64,000 nucleotides of DNA from JACVRW01 sp963751105. Its GTDB lineage: Bacteria; Actinomycetota; Thermoleophilia; Solirubrobacterales; Thermoleophilaceae. Under the pieces are notes generated by a model. That model was not told the origin of the DNA. It searched no databases and was given only the letters and a program-made list of their open reading frames with translations. A program made the translations under genes and the position numbers. Positions 7,655 to 15,692 of the stretch are shown piece by piece (the stretch's first letter is position 1; each line of letters starts with the position of its first letter). The stretch covers positions 186,001 through 250,000 of the forward strand of contig CAVVTG010000002.1 in the NCBI GenBank assembly GCA_963751105.1. Reading direction: 5' to 3'.

Positions 7655-8350
7655 GTGGACATCCGCTTCCTGGGCCATGCCTGCTTCGAACTGACCGACG
7701 GCGACACGCGCATCCTGATCGACCCGTTCCTCAGCGACAATCCGAAGGCCGCCGTCGAGCCCTCCGAGGTGGAGCCCACCCACATCTTCCTCACCCACGG
7801 GCACGGCGACCACTGGGGCGACGTGGTGGACATCGCCAAGCGCACCGGCGCCCAGTGCGTGGCCATCGTCGAGCTCGCCGGCGAGCTGGGCGACCACGAC
7901 GTCGAGAACGTGGCCGACCCCAACCTGGGAGGCACGGTGGAGTTCGACGGGGGCTGGGTGCGCCTCGTGCCCGCGTGGCACACCTCCACCACGCCCGGCG
8001 GCACGGTGAACACGCCCGCCGGCCTCGTGATCAACCTGGGCGGCAAGACCGTCTACCACCTCGGCGACACCGCACTGTTCTCGGACCTGCGCCTGGTGGC
8101 CGAGCGCGACGAGCTCGACGCCGCCCTGGTCTGCATCGGCGGGCACTACACGATGGACCGCCACGACGCCGTGGCCGCGTGCGAGCTGATCCGCGCCCAC
8201 AAGGTGATCCCCTGCCACTACGGGACCTTCCCACCGATCGAGACCGACGCTGAGGCGTTCAAGGCCGACGTCGAGCGACGCACTGGGGGTGAGGGCCGGC
8301 GCCAGACCACGGTCGAGGTGCTCGAGCCCGGCGCCACGCTGAGCCTTTGA
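7655..8350 (+). CDS. Metal-dependent hydrolase, UPF0173 (metallo-beta-lactamase fold)
   Basis: 231 residues from GTG 7655. It has the MBL-fold ligands T-H-G-H-G-D-H-W-G-D (about residues 48-57), H109 (PAWHTS), D129 in the L-G-D-T-A-L-F motif and a C-terminal C-H-Y-G-T-F-P motif. UPF0173 proteins are compact MBL enzymes of uncertain substrate, often called YtkL. It is cytoplasmic. The final TGA overlaps the TTG start of the lipoprotein gene. Confidence 0.9.
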   Translation: MDIRFLGHACFELTDGDTRILIDPFLSDNPKAAVEPSEVEPTHIFLTHGHGDHWGDVVDIAKRTGAQCVAIVELAGELGDHDVENVADPNLGGTVEFDGGWVRLVPAWHTSTTPGGTVNTPAGLVINLGGKTVYHLGDTALFSDLRLVAERDELDAALVCIGGHYTMDRHDAVAACELIRAHKVIPCHYGTFPPIETDAEAFKADVERRTGGEGRRQTTVEVLEPGATLSL

Positions 8351-8889
8351 ACCCGGCCCGTGTCCTCGTCGCGGTCGCGCTGCTCGCCGTCGCGCTGGGC
8401 CTGAGCGCCTGCGGCTCCGACGACGAGGAGCCGGAAACCCAGGCCACCACTCAGGAGGAGACGGCCACCGAGGAAGAGACCTTCACCGAGGTCGAGCCGC
8501 AGCCCGAGCCCACCGAGACCGAGGCCGAGACGGGCGAGGACACCGAGACGTCGCAGACCGGCGAGACCACCTCTCCCGAGGAGCAGCAGGGTGGGGCAGG
8601 GGACGAGGAGCCCGCGCGGACCCTGGCTCTGTTCACCGCATCGAACGGGCAGATCAAGCCGCGCGTGGTCAGGGTGCCGTCCTTCATCTCGGTGCGCGTG
8701 GAGCTGCGTGCCCGCGACGGCAACTCGTACGCGCTGAGCTTCCCCGGCCGGACGATCGAGGTCAGCGACGCTCTCGGCTCGGTGTCGTTCACCCTCGACG
8801 GGCTCCGTCCCGGGGAGGTCGTGGTGGGGCGGGCGCGCGGGGCCTCGGGCCGGGTGCGGATCGAGGCCACGGCCGAGCCGGGACCGTAG
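8347..8889 (+). CDS. Lipoprotein with Thr/Glu-rich linker and beta-sandwich-like C-terminus
   Basis: 180 residues from TTG 8347 (overlapping the previous stop as TTTGA). A lipoprotein signal is clear: hydrophobic stretch then L-S-A-C-G at residues 18-22, so Cys21 is the likely lipidated residue. Residues 25-90 are a Glu/Thr/Pro-rich disordered linker. Residues 95-180 have strand-like sequence (VRVPSFISVRVELRARDG) resembling a cupredoxin-like or Ig-like domain, though no metal ligands are visible. The function is unknown; it would sit outside the cytoplasmic membrane. Confidence 0.78.
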   Translation: MNPARVLVAVALLAVALGLSACGSDDEEPETQATTQEETATEEETFTEVEPQPEPTETEAETGEDTETSQTGETTSPEEQQGGAGDEEPARTLALFTASNGQIKPRVVRVPSFISVRVELRARDGNSYALSFPGRTIEVSDALGSVSFTLDGLRPGEVVVGRARGASGRVRIEATAEPGP

Positions 8890-8982
8890 GCCTCCTCGAT
8901 CCGGGCCGGAAACTGGCTGGCCAGCCAACCATTCGCTACGCTGACCGCCAACGCCGCCCAGCCATCACTAGGAGAGACAGCT

Positions 8983-9906
8983 GTGAGCGAATCCGTCGTC
9001 AAGCGGACCGAGCGCGAGGACTTCCAGGCCACCAGCGACCCCGCCGTCATGGAGTCCGCCGACCGGGGCGAGGTCAACCTCCTGAGCTACTCCCAGCTCT
9101 ACGAGCTGTGGGAGCGCCAGCAGTGGGCCACCCAGGACCTCGACTTCACCCAGGACCGGATCGACTGGCACGAGCGCATCCCGCGCGAGGAGCAGTTCCA
9201 GCGGATGTACGGCCTGTCGTCGTTCTTCATCGGCGAGCAGAAGGTGGCCGAGGAGCTGGGTCCGATGATGCGCGCGGCGCCCACTGAGGAGATGCGCATC
9301 TTCCTCTGCACCCAGATCGCCGATGAGGCGCGCCACGTTCGCTTCTTCAACCGCTTCTACGACGAGGTGGGCATCCTCGAGGCCAACTCGCTCCAGGGCC
9401 GGCTGGCCGAGACGAGCGAGCACGTGAACCCGGAGTTCAACGAGCTCTTCGACGAGATGCTGAAGAGCCGGGTGGACGGCCTGGCACGGCGCCCCGAGGA
9501 CCTCGAGCTGCTGGTAGAGGCGGTCACGCTCTACCACATGGTCATCGAGGGCATGCTCGCCCTCACCGGGCAGCACTTCATCCTCCAGTACAACGAGGAG
9601 GTGGGCACGCTGCCGGGCTTCTGCGACGGCTTCAACAAGATCGCCCGCGACGAGCACCGTCACGTGGCCTTCGGCGCGCGCTTCCTGCGCGAGATGGCCC
9701 AGGCGGACACGAAGTACGCGGAGGCCATGACCCGCACGTTGGGCGAGGTGGCGCCGATCGCGGACGGCGTGCTCCAGCCCAAGTGGTACGTGGAGGGCGA
9801 GACTGAGGTGCTCGGCGCCTCGATGGAGGAGACGCGGGCCTACGCCATGAAGGCGCTCGAGCGGAGGCTCAAGGTGATCGGCCTGGCGCCCGTCGGCTCG
9901 GCCTAG
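8983..9906 (+). CDS. R2-like ligand-binding oxidase / ribonucleotide-reductase-small-subunit-like protein
   Basis: 307 residues from GTG 8983. A ferritin-like di-metal site is complete: E85 (FIGEQ), E115 and H118 (DEARH), E189 (VIEGML), E224 and H227 (DEHRH). Val88 is three residues after the first Glu and Tyr184 five residues before E189, matching the positions of the Val-Tyr ether crosslink in R2lox proteins such as Mycobacterium Rv0233. That makes a Mn/Fe R2lox oxidase more likely than a true NrdB/NrdF; no large-subunit gene is nearby. Many databases would label it ribonucleotide-diphosphate reductase beta. Its substrate is unknown. It converges with csaA, sharing CTAG. Confidence 0.85.
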   Translation: MSESVVKRTEREDFQATSDPAVMESADRGEVNLLSYSQLYELWERQQWATQDLDFTQDRIDWHERIPREEQFQRMYGLSSFFIGEQKVAEELGPMMRAAPTEEMRIFLCTQIADEARHVRFFNRFYDEVGILEANSLQGRLAETSEHVNPEFNELFDEMLKSRVDGLARRPEDLELLVEAVTLYHMVIEGMLALTGQHFILQYNEEVGTLPGFCDGFNKIARDEHRHVAFGARFLREMAQADTKYAEAMTRTLGEVAPIADGVLQPKWYVEGETEVLGASMEETRAYAMKALERRLKVIGLAPVGSA

Positions 9907-10232
9907 AACATCCGCCCGCCGACGGGTACGTCGGAGGTCGGTCGCAGCAGGATCACCTGGCCGTCGTCATCGGGTACGCCCAGCGTGAGCACCTCCGACA
10001 TGAACGGCCCGATCTGGCGCGGCGGGAAGTTGACCACGGCCAGCACCAGGCTCCCCTCCAGGTCCTCGCGCGCGTAGTTCTTGACCTGAGCGGACGAGCG
10101 CTTCTCGCCCAGCTCGGGCCCGAAGTCGATGAAGAGCTTCCAGGCGGGCTTGCGCGCTTCGGGGAAGTCCTCGACGCGGGTAACGCGACCGACGCGTACG
10201 TCGACCTTCATGAAGTCGTCGAAGTCGATCAC
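9903..10232 (-). CDS. csaA: CsaA-like tRNA-binding domain protein
   Basis: 109 residues, a single tRNA_bind (OB-fold) domain: F-M-K-V-D-V-R-V-G-x-V near the start, KLFIDFG, then S-A-Q-V-K-N-Y and V-N-F-P-P-R-Q-I-G-P-F-M-S-E-V-L. This is the pattern of CsaA, a dimeric protein with tRNA-binding and proposed chaperone-like export function. The stop overlaps the stop of the convergent oxidase gene in CTAG (9903-9906). Confidence 0.9.
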   Translation of the reverse strand: MIDFDDFMKVDVRVGRVTRVEDFPEARKPAWKLFIDFGPELGEKRSSAQVKNYAREDLEGSLVLAVVNFPPRQIGPFMSEVLTLGVPDDDGQVILLRPTSDVPVGGRMF

Positions 10233-10331
10233 GACGACGGCAGACTAGTAAGCGGCCGCTGCGCGCTCCGTTCCGGCCTGCGCGGCGATTCGAGGCGCCC
10301 ACGATTTGCTGGGGAAGAGGGGTGCCGGGGC

Positions 10332-10382
10332 GGGGGGTGACGCTCTGTTCGTCCATAGGGCGAACAAGTCGTCAGACCCCCT
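10332..10382. other. Long imperfect hairpin in the csaA-sigma gap
   Basis: The 250-base gap 10233-10482 has no convincing gene. It contains a two-part stem: GGGGGTGACG (10333-10342) pairs with CGTCAGACCCCC (10370-10381) with a 2-base bulge, enclosing a smaller GTTCG/CGAAC stem. There is no U-run on either strand, so it is not a classical terminator. It lies between the end of the sigma gene and the start of csaA (both minus strand) and could act in the csaA leader. Confidence 0.4.
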
Positions 10383-10482
10383 AAGCCGAGTGGCCCTTTC
10401 CCAGCCAACGGATCACGCTCTGAGCCGCCGCGCACGAACGAGCGGAGCGCAACTGCGCCCGCGGGGCGGCGCATTCCGGGGC

Positions 10483-11925
10483 TCAGGGCCCGGGCGGCAG
10501 CGGCGGCTGCTCGATGACCGGCGAGCCGGGCTCTCCGGCGGGCGGGGCCGGCGTGGGCGGAGGTGGCGCGAGCGTGGGATCGACCGGCTCCTCCGGAGGG
10601 AGCGTGGGATCCACGGGCTCTCCCGGCAGCGGCTCGGTGACGGCCACCGGCTCCTCGGGACGTGGCGGCAGGACGACCGTCGAGCTCTCCTCCTGCACCG
10701 GAGCCGGCGGCGGAGCCGCGACCGGGGTGGGGGCGGGCACCGGCGCCGGGGCGGGCAGTGTGACGGGGGCCGCTGCCACCGGCTCGGGCTTCGGCTCGGG
10801 CTTGACGGCGGGCTGGGCCTTCGGCCGCTCCCGCCGGGGCTTGGCCGCGGGCGGCGTGGTCGGAGGTGCGGTGAGCGGGACGTCGGGCACCTGGGTGGCC
10901 ACGACCGGGTTGGGGGCCACGGGCTGACGCTCGCTCACGTGCTTGACCTCCACGGCGCCCGCGGTGACGATCAGGGCGGCCGCCATGCCCGCAGCGGTCT
11001 TCGAGGCGAGCGTGCCGATGCCGGCCGAGACTGCCCCGCCGGCGGTGATCCCGCCGGCCGCCGTGGCTGCGGCGCCCGCCATGCCGGTGGTGGCGAGTCC
11101 GGCGCCGGCGCCTCCGCCGGAGGCCGCGGCGCCACCGGCCATGCCGGTCACGCCGATCTTCGCGACCCAGAGCTTCTTCAGGACCAGGAACGGGGCGACG
11201 CCGTAGACGGCGGCCAGCGCCCGGTTGGTGGTGCGGAGCTGGCTCTTGAAGGTTCGGCAGCGGTCACAGCTCTTCAGATGACGGCGCACCGGGGGCGATG
11301 ACTTGACCAGGCCCTCGGCCACCTGGCCCAGCTCCAGCCGCACCTCCTCGCAGGTCAGCAGACGGGACTCGGACGCCTCGGCCAGCGCCACCCGTGCCCG
11401 TACGAGCAGCGACTTGACGCTCGGGACCGTGGTGTCCATGGCCTCGGCGATCTGGTCGTAGGACAGAGCGTCGATCTCCCGCAGCAGAAGCGCGGTGCGC
11501 TGCGTCTCGGGCAGCTCCTGCACGTCGGCGACGATGTGCCGGAACTCCTCGCGCTTGTGGACCGTGTCGGCGGTGGTGGTGCCACCGTCGCGCTCGAAGA
11601 CATCCATCGAGTCCTGGCCGGCGGGCTGAGGCCGGCGCAGGTGGTTGAGGCAGCGGTTGCGGGCGATCCGGTAGAGCCACGGACGGGCGTTGATCGGCCG
11701 CTCGTCGGCGCAGATCGCGTTGAACGACGCGGCGAAGACCTCCTGCAGGATGTCCTCGGCGTCCTCCTGCGAGCCGAGCATGTGCCGGCAGAACGCGAGC
11801 AGGCGTGGCTGATAGCGCTGCACGAGCGCCTCGAATGCACCGTGATGTCCGCGGCGTATCAGCGCCACCAGCCGCTCGTCGCTCTGCAGTCGCAGTAGCG
11901 GTGAGCGCCCGGCGAGCGCGGGCAA
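10483..11925 (-). CDS. ECF RNA polymerase sigma factor fused to zinc finger and Pro-rich tail
   Basis: 480 residues from TTG 11925. Upstream in-frame codons run into tRNA-Leu, so a start inside or before the tRNA is excluded; TTG 11925 places the family's R-L-Q-S-D-E-R-L-V near residue 15. Sigma region 2 is at about 27-95 (AFEALVQRYQPRLLAF, DILQEVF), region 4 at 138-182 (LSYDQIAEAM…VKSLLVRAR). A ZAS-like zinc finger follows (C192, H216-x3-C220-x2-C223), then an Ala/Gly-rich hydrophobic stretch and a 150-residue Pro/Ala/Glu tail. Sigma and anti-sigma-like zinc finger in one chain suggests self-contained redox or envelope control. Confidence 0.85.
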   Translation of the reverse strand: MPALAGRSPLLRLQSDERLVALIRRGHHGAFEALVQRYQPRLLAFCRHMLGSQEDAEDILQEVFAASFNAICADERPINARPWLYRIARNRCLNHLRRPQPAGQDSMDVFERDGGTTTADTVHKREEFRHIVADVQELPETQRTALLLREIDALSYDQIAEAMDTTVPSVKSLLVRARVALAEASESRLLTCEEVRLELGQVAEGLVKSSPPVRRHLKSCDRCRTFKSQLRTTNRALAAVYGVAPFLVLKKLWVAKIGVTGMAGGAAASGGGAGAGLATTGMAGAAATAAGGITAGGAVSAGIGTLASKTAAGMAAALIVTAGAVEVKHVSERQPVAPNPVVATQVPDVPLTAPPTTPPAAKPRRERPKAQPAVKPEPKPEPVAAAPVTLPAPAPVPAPTPVAAPPPAPVQEESSTVVLPPRPEEPVAVTEPLPGEPVDPTLPPEEPVDPTLAPPPPTPAPPAGEPGSPVIEQPPLPPGP

Positions 11926-12041
11926 GCCGGCGGATTGCCTGAATGCGGAAGCTTCCAAGTCGAAAAGACCCTGTGAGGGGTACCCGGCCCGCAAAACACG
12001 GTAGCAATGCCGGAGTTGCGCGATCGGGCACTGAACCGTAG

Positions 12042-12126
12042 TGCCCGGGGTGGGACTCGAACCCACAATGCTCCTTGGAGCAGCGCCTTTTAAGGGCGCC
12101 GGCTGTACCAGTTCGCCTACCCGGGC
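12042..12126 (-). tRNA. tRNA-Leu (anticodon UAA)
   Basis: 85 bases on the minus strand. The acceptor stem GCCCGGG pairs with CCCGGGC, the anticodon stem GCGCC/GGCGC encloses loop CTTAAAA (anticodon TAA), a long variable arm (TGCTCC/GGAGCA) marks a class II tRNA, and the T arm is GTGGG-TTCGAGT-CCCAC. CCA is not encoded. It lies directly upstream of the sigma gene, so both may share a transcript. Confidence 0.95.
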
Positions 12127-12165
12127 AGGTGGATCCTAGAAGCCTTGTGGGGTATACAAGCGGTC

Positions 12166-12444
12166 ATGGCAAAGCTCCTGTTCCTCCCTATCTCAATCGG
12201 CGCGAGCCTCATCGCGGGCTTCGTGTCCCGGAAGGTCTTCGACCAGGTCTGGGGTCTCGTCGACAGGGAGGAGCCGCCGGACGCCAAGCACCGTGACATC
12301 CGCTGGAGCCGCCTGCTGCTGGCGGGGGCGATCCAGGGAGCGGTGTTCCGGATGGTCAAGGAGGCCACCGATCACGGCAGCCGGCGGGCGTTCTACCGGA
12401 CCACCGGCTCCTGGCCGGGGGCCGAGCGCCCCGAGCCCGAGTAG
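12166..12444 (+). CDS. DUF4235 membrane protein
   Basis: 92 residues from ATG 12166. The N-terminus carries one hydrophobic segment (residues 3-19) followed by S-R-K-V-F-D-Q-V-W, then a second weaker segment L-L-L-A-G-A-I-Q-G-A-V-F, and a basic C-terminus. This layout matches DUF4235, small actinobacterial membrane proteins of unknown role. It stands alone between tRNA-Leu and the SpoIIE phosphatase leader. Confidence 0.82.
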   Translation: MAKLLFLPISIGASLIAGFVSRKVFDQVWGLVDREEPPDAKHRDIRWSRLLLAGAIQGAVFRMVKEATDHGSRRAFYRTTGSWPGAERPEPE

Positions 12445-12743
12445 TCGCGCGCGCGTATACGCAATAGGGGACCCGGCGCCAGGCGAAAAGGGGACGAACC
12501 GCGCTCCAGCGCTGGCGTAGACGCAAATCGCAGGCATACTGGAAGGGTGATTCTGCTCACGGGGGAGCGGCGTTGCCCTCTTCGAAAGCACGCTGCCACA
12601 AGCCAGGCGCCTTCCGGCCCGTTCTCCATGCAATGGACGGATGTTCTATCCGTCCCGCGCGTCGCCCTAAAGAACGCGCGGGAAGTGCCGACATAGTGAA
12701 CGTGGCCTCATTCCACCCCGTGCGTTGCGAGACGCGGGTGCTC
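12445..12743. other. Noncoding leader upstream of the SpoIIE gene, with two hairpins
   Basis: No supported gene in these 299 bases. Near the 3' side there is a perfect 8-bp hairpin, GGACGGAT (12635-12642) with ATCCGTCC (12648-12655), loop GTTCT, followed by CCCGCGCG (12654-12661) pairing with CGCGCGGG (12675-12682), loop of 13 bases. The two stems share bases 12654-12655, so they compete slightly. They sit 62 bases before the phosphatase start and could be a regulatory leader. I cannot match them to a known riboswitch class. Confidence 0.45.
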
Positions 12744-14783
12744 ATGGCCCGTGTGCTGTCGAGTACCGCCGTATTCTGCGCGATCGCTTTCGCGCTGCTG
12801 AGTGCTGGGTCCTTCGGCTCGATGGCCGCGGCCCAGACGGCCGACCCCCCGCCGGCCCCCGTCGACCAGACTCCGCCTCCCGCCGAGCCCACGGTTCCGC
12901 CCGTGGATCCCACCGTTCCTCCGGTCGATCCCACGGTGCCGCCGGTCGACCCCACGATCCCTCCGGTGGACCCCACCGAGCCCACTCCGCCCGAGGAGCC
13001 CACGCCCCCCACCGAGCCTGCTCCCGAAGAGCCTGCTCCAGGTGAGCCACCGGCCGGGGGCGGGAACAAGGAGGAGCCCAGCGATCCGCTCGTGCCCACC
13101 GAGCCGCCGTCCGAGCCCGAGCCGGGCCCGGTCGAGGATCCCGGCAGCGCCCCTCCGGCCGTCGACGACGGCTCCACCGGCGAGCCCGGCGACGACGGGT
13201 CCGACGCGAGCCTGGCCGGCGGAGGCGCGAAGAATCCCCCCGCGGACGAAGGCCTGAGTGTGTCGGACCCCGGCGAAGCGCCCTCGGACGAGACCGACGG
13301 CAACGGCACTCCGGGCACCGAGACGCCTGGAGGTAGCGGCTCGCCGTCCACCGGCAACCTCGGCTCGGAGCGCGGGGCTGACCAGTCCGGCGACAGAGGC
13401 AATCTTTTTAGTACCCCTCAGGGTGCGAACGGCGGCGGCTCCATCGGCATCGGCGGAGGCGGCACGGGAGCCGGCACGGTCACCGGATCGGGCGGCATCC
13501 TCGGTGCCGAGGCGGTACCGACCGCGCTTACCCCTGCCTCGATCGTGCCCACCTCCGGCGACGGCGACGGTGACGGTGAGAGCGGATCGGGCAACCAGGG
13601 CGGCGCCGGCTCCGGCGACGGCTCGGTCGGCAGATCCGGAATCGCTCCCTTCGGCGCGCCGGTGTTCGCTGACCTGGGCAATATCGTGGAGTTCGTGCCG
13701 GCCTACATCCAAGTGGCGCTCGCCGTTCTCGCCGCGCTATGCCTCCTGCTCGGCCTCGGCTACGTGCTCTCGGCGCTTCGCAACCGCCGCCTCAACCGCC
13801 AGCGCGGCGAGCTCCTCCAGGAGGTCGGCCTCCTCCAGACGGCTCTGCTGCCCCCGGTGCCCGAGCGCGTCGGCGCGCTGCGCACCTCGGTGGCCTACCG
13901 GCCGGCCGACGGACCCGGCGCCGGCGGCGACTTCTACGACGTACTTCCACTGGCCGGAGGCCGGGTCGGCTTCATCCTCGGCGACGTGTCCGGCCACGGC
14001 CGCGGCGCGCTCGCTCGCACCGCCTTCATGCGCTACACGCTGCGCGCCTACCTCGAGGCCGGCCTGGAGCCGCGCGTCGCCCTGCAGGTGGCCGGGCGGG
14101 TCATCGATGACAACCTCGGCGGAGACTTCGCCACGGTGCTCCTGGCCGTACACGATCCGGAAACGGGCTCGCTGACCTACGCGGCCGCCGGGCACCCCTC
14201 GCCGATCGTGGTGGGACCGCAGCCGCACGAGCCCGTCACCGCCGGTTCCTCTCCCCCCATTGGCGTCGGCGTCCGCACCGGCCTGCGCCAGACGACGGTG
14301 CCGCTCGCGTCCGGGTCGGTCGCGTCGCTCTTCACCGACGGGCTGCTGGAGGCCCGGGTGGACGGCGGCATGCTGGGCCGCGAGAACCTCGAGCAGCTGC
14401 TGGACGACCTCGGACCTGAGGCCACGGCCGCGGCACTCATCGAGAGCGTGAGGACCAAGGCTCGAGTGCTCTCCGACGACATCGCCGCCGTGGTCATCCA
14501 GCCCACCGGTGGCGCCACCGCCGGGACGTTCCGCACCGAGCAGATGGAGCTGACGTCCCGAGAGCTGAGCGGCCCCGTGGCCGAGCGCTTCCTCGAGGCC
14601 TGCGGCGTCGAGCCGCGGGAGATCGAGACCGCGCTCCACGACGCCCGGACGCTCGCCGAGCGCTTCGGCGGCGTGATCCTGCACGTGGTCTTCGGCAACC
14701 GGCTGCGCGTCGAGGTCCTGCCGCGCAACGTCGAGTCGATCGAGGCCGCGTCGCGGCGCGCCTCGGCGGCGGCCCAGAGCTAG
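12744..14783 (+). CDS. Membrane PP2C-type (SpoIIE) serine/threonine phosphatase with extracytoplasmic Pro/Gly-rich region
   Basis: 679 residues from ATG 12744, chosen because it opens a signal-peptide-like segment (residues 10-30, ending in A-A-A-Q); the frame is open further upstream to 12573. Residues 35-310 are Pro/Glu then Gly/Ser rich, presumably outside. A membrane segment (FVPAYIQVALAVLAALCLLLGLG region, about 320-345) precedes a short coil and a SpoIIE domain with GGDFYD, L-G-D-V-S-G-H-G and a terminal S-D-D-I-A metal-binding set. A C-terminal 80-residue segment with TSRELSGPVAERF resembles an HATPase-type or related module. It probably dephosphorylates an anti-sigma antagonist in response to an external signal. 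Confidence 0.87.
   Translation: MARVLSSTAVFCAIAFALLSAGSFGSMAAAQTADPPPAPVDQTPPPAEPTVPPVDPTVPPVDPTVPPVDPTIPPVDPTEPTPPEEPTPPTEPAPEEPAPGEPPAGGGNKEEPSDPLVPTEPPSEPEPGPVEDPGSAPPAVDDGSTGEPGDDGSDASLAGGGAKNPPADEGLSVSDPGEAPSDETDGNGTPGTETPGGSGSPSTGNLGSERGADQSGDRGNLFSTPQGANGGGSIGIGGGGTGAGTVTGSGGILGAEAVPTALTPASIVPTSGDGDGDGESGSGNQGGAGSGDGSVGRSGIAPFGAPVFADLGNIVEFVPAYIQVALAVLAALCLLLGLGYVLSALRNRRLNRQRGELLQEVGLLQTALLPPVPERVGALRTSVAYRPADGPGAGGDFYDVLPLAGGRVGFILGDVSGHGRGALARTAFMRYTLRAYLEAGLEPRVALQVAGRVIDDNLGGDFATVLLAVHDPETGSLTYAAAGHPSPIVVGPQPHEPVTAGSSPPIGVGVRTGLRQTTVPLASGSVASLFTDGLLEARVDGGMLGRENLEQLLDDLGPEATAAALIESVRTKARVLSDDIAAVVIQPTGGATAGTFRTEQMELTSRELSGPVAERFLEACGVEPREIETALHDARTLAERFGGVILHVVFGNRLRVEVLPRNVESIEAASRRASAAAQS
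12894..12977 (+). repeat. Four tandem 21-base repeats coding VPPVDPT
   Basis: Four in-frame copies encode V-P-P-V-D-P-T (last copy I-P-P-V-D-P-T) in the extracytoplasmic region of the SpoIIE phosphatase. The DNA copies differ at third positions, so the repeat is conserved at protein level rather than newly duplicated. Confidence 0.9.
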
Positions 14784-15652
14784 CAGGCCAGCGCCTTCAC
14801 CACCGCGTCGGAATCGTCCTCGACGACGAAGTGCCCCGCCTCGGGCAAGCGCACCACCTCGGCCTCCGGATAGATCTCGAGCCACTGCTCGAGGAAGATC
14901 GGCTGGAACACGGGGTCGCGCATGCCCCAGATCAGGCGCACAGGCACGTCCAGAGCGTCGAGCTCCTCGTGGATCGAGCCCATCAGCTGGGCGCTGCGGT
15001 CGCGCTCGGTCAGAGGGATCTCACGCTGGAAGGCGAGCGTGCCCACTCGTGACCAGTAGTCCGGGAAGGGCGCGCGGTAGGCATCCATCATCAGCGGGTC
15101 GACCTCGCGCTTGGCCATGCCTCCGGGGATCGACTCCACGAACAGGTTGCCGCCGAGGCCGAGGATCTCGCCGAGCCCCTCCCTCCGGAACTCGCGCAGG
15201 AAGGGCGGCAGGAAGCTCGGCAGCTCCCACGCCCACGTGTTCATCAGGACGAGCGCCCTGAGCCGCTCGGCCCGGCGCTCGATCGCCCCCAGCCCGATCG
15301 GCCCGCCCCAGTCGTGGACCACCAGGGTGATGTCGTGGAGATCGAGCTCGTCGATCACGGCCAGGGCGTTGTCGATGTGGGCTTCGAGCGAGTAGCCCGA
15401 CAGGTAGGGAGGCTTGTCCGAGCGGCCGAAGCCCATGTGATCGAAGGCCACGCAGCGCCGGCCGCGGTCGCTCAGCTCGGCGATCGGCCGGCGCCACATG
15501 TAGCTCCAGGTCGGGTTGCCGTGGACGAATAGAGTCGGCGCGCCGTCCTGCGGGCCCTCGTCGACGTAGTGCAGCCGGATCTTCCCGGTGTCGAGGAAGC
15601 GTGCCTCGAACGGGAAGGTGCCTTCGAAATCACCGCTCAGAGCTTCTCCCAT
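14780..15652 (-). CDS. Haloalkane dehalogenase-like alpha/beta hydrolase
   Basis: 290 residues. The pattern fits haloalkane dehalogenases: H-G-N-P-T (Asn46 halide-stabilising position), nucleophile elbow V-V-H-D-W-G-G with Asp114 and the neighbouring Trp115, and C-terminal G-H-F-V-V-E-D with the catalytic His. A serine hydrolase would have Ser at the elbow, so Asp supports dehalogenase or epoxide-hydrolase chemistry; Trp at +1 favours the former. It is cytoplasmic. The stop shares CTAG (14780-14783) with the convergent SpoIIE gene. It is divergent from the ThDP enzyme with 40 bases between starts. Confidence 0.85.
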   Translation of the reverse strand: MGEALSGDFEGTFPFEARFLDTGKIRLHYVDEGPQDGAPTLFVHGNPTWSYMWRRPIAELSDRGRRCVAFDHMGFGRSDKPPYLSGYSLEAHIDNALAVIDELDLHDITLVVHDWGGPIGLGAIERRAERLRALVLMNTWAWELPSFLPPFLREFRREGLGEILGLGGNLFVESIPGGMAKREVDPLMMDAYRAPFPDYWSRVGTLAFQREIPLTERDRSAQLMGSIHEELDALDVPVRLIWGMRDPVFQPIFLEQWLEIYPEAEVVRLPEAGHFVVEDDSDAVVKALAC

Positions 15653-15692
15653 GGGGTTCGGCTCATACCCGATCGGTTAGTCTCGCGAACCC

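Noticed and set aside
10229..10474. Minus-strand open frame in the csaA-sigma gap
   Set aside because: Low-complexity Arg/Pro/Ser composition, no ribosome-binding site, overlaps a hairpin.
11926..12066. Longer N-terminus for the sigma factor
   Set aside because: It would run through tRNA-Leu.
12600..12690. Cyclic di-GMP or other known riboswitch
   Set aside because: Two stems exist, but the conserved loop sequences of the classes I know are absent.
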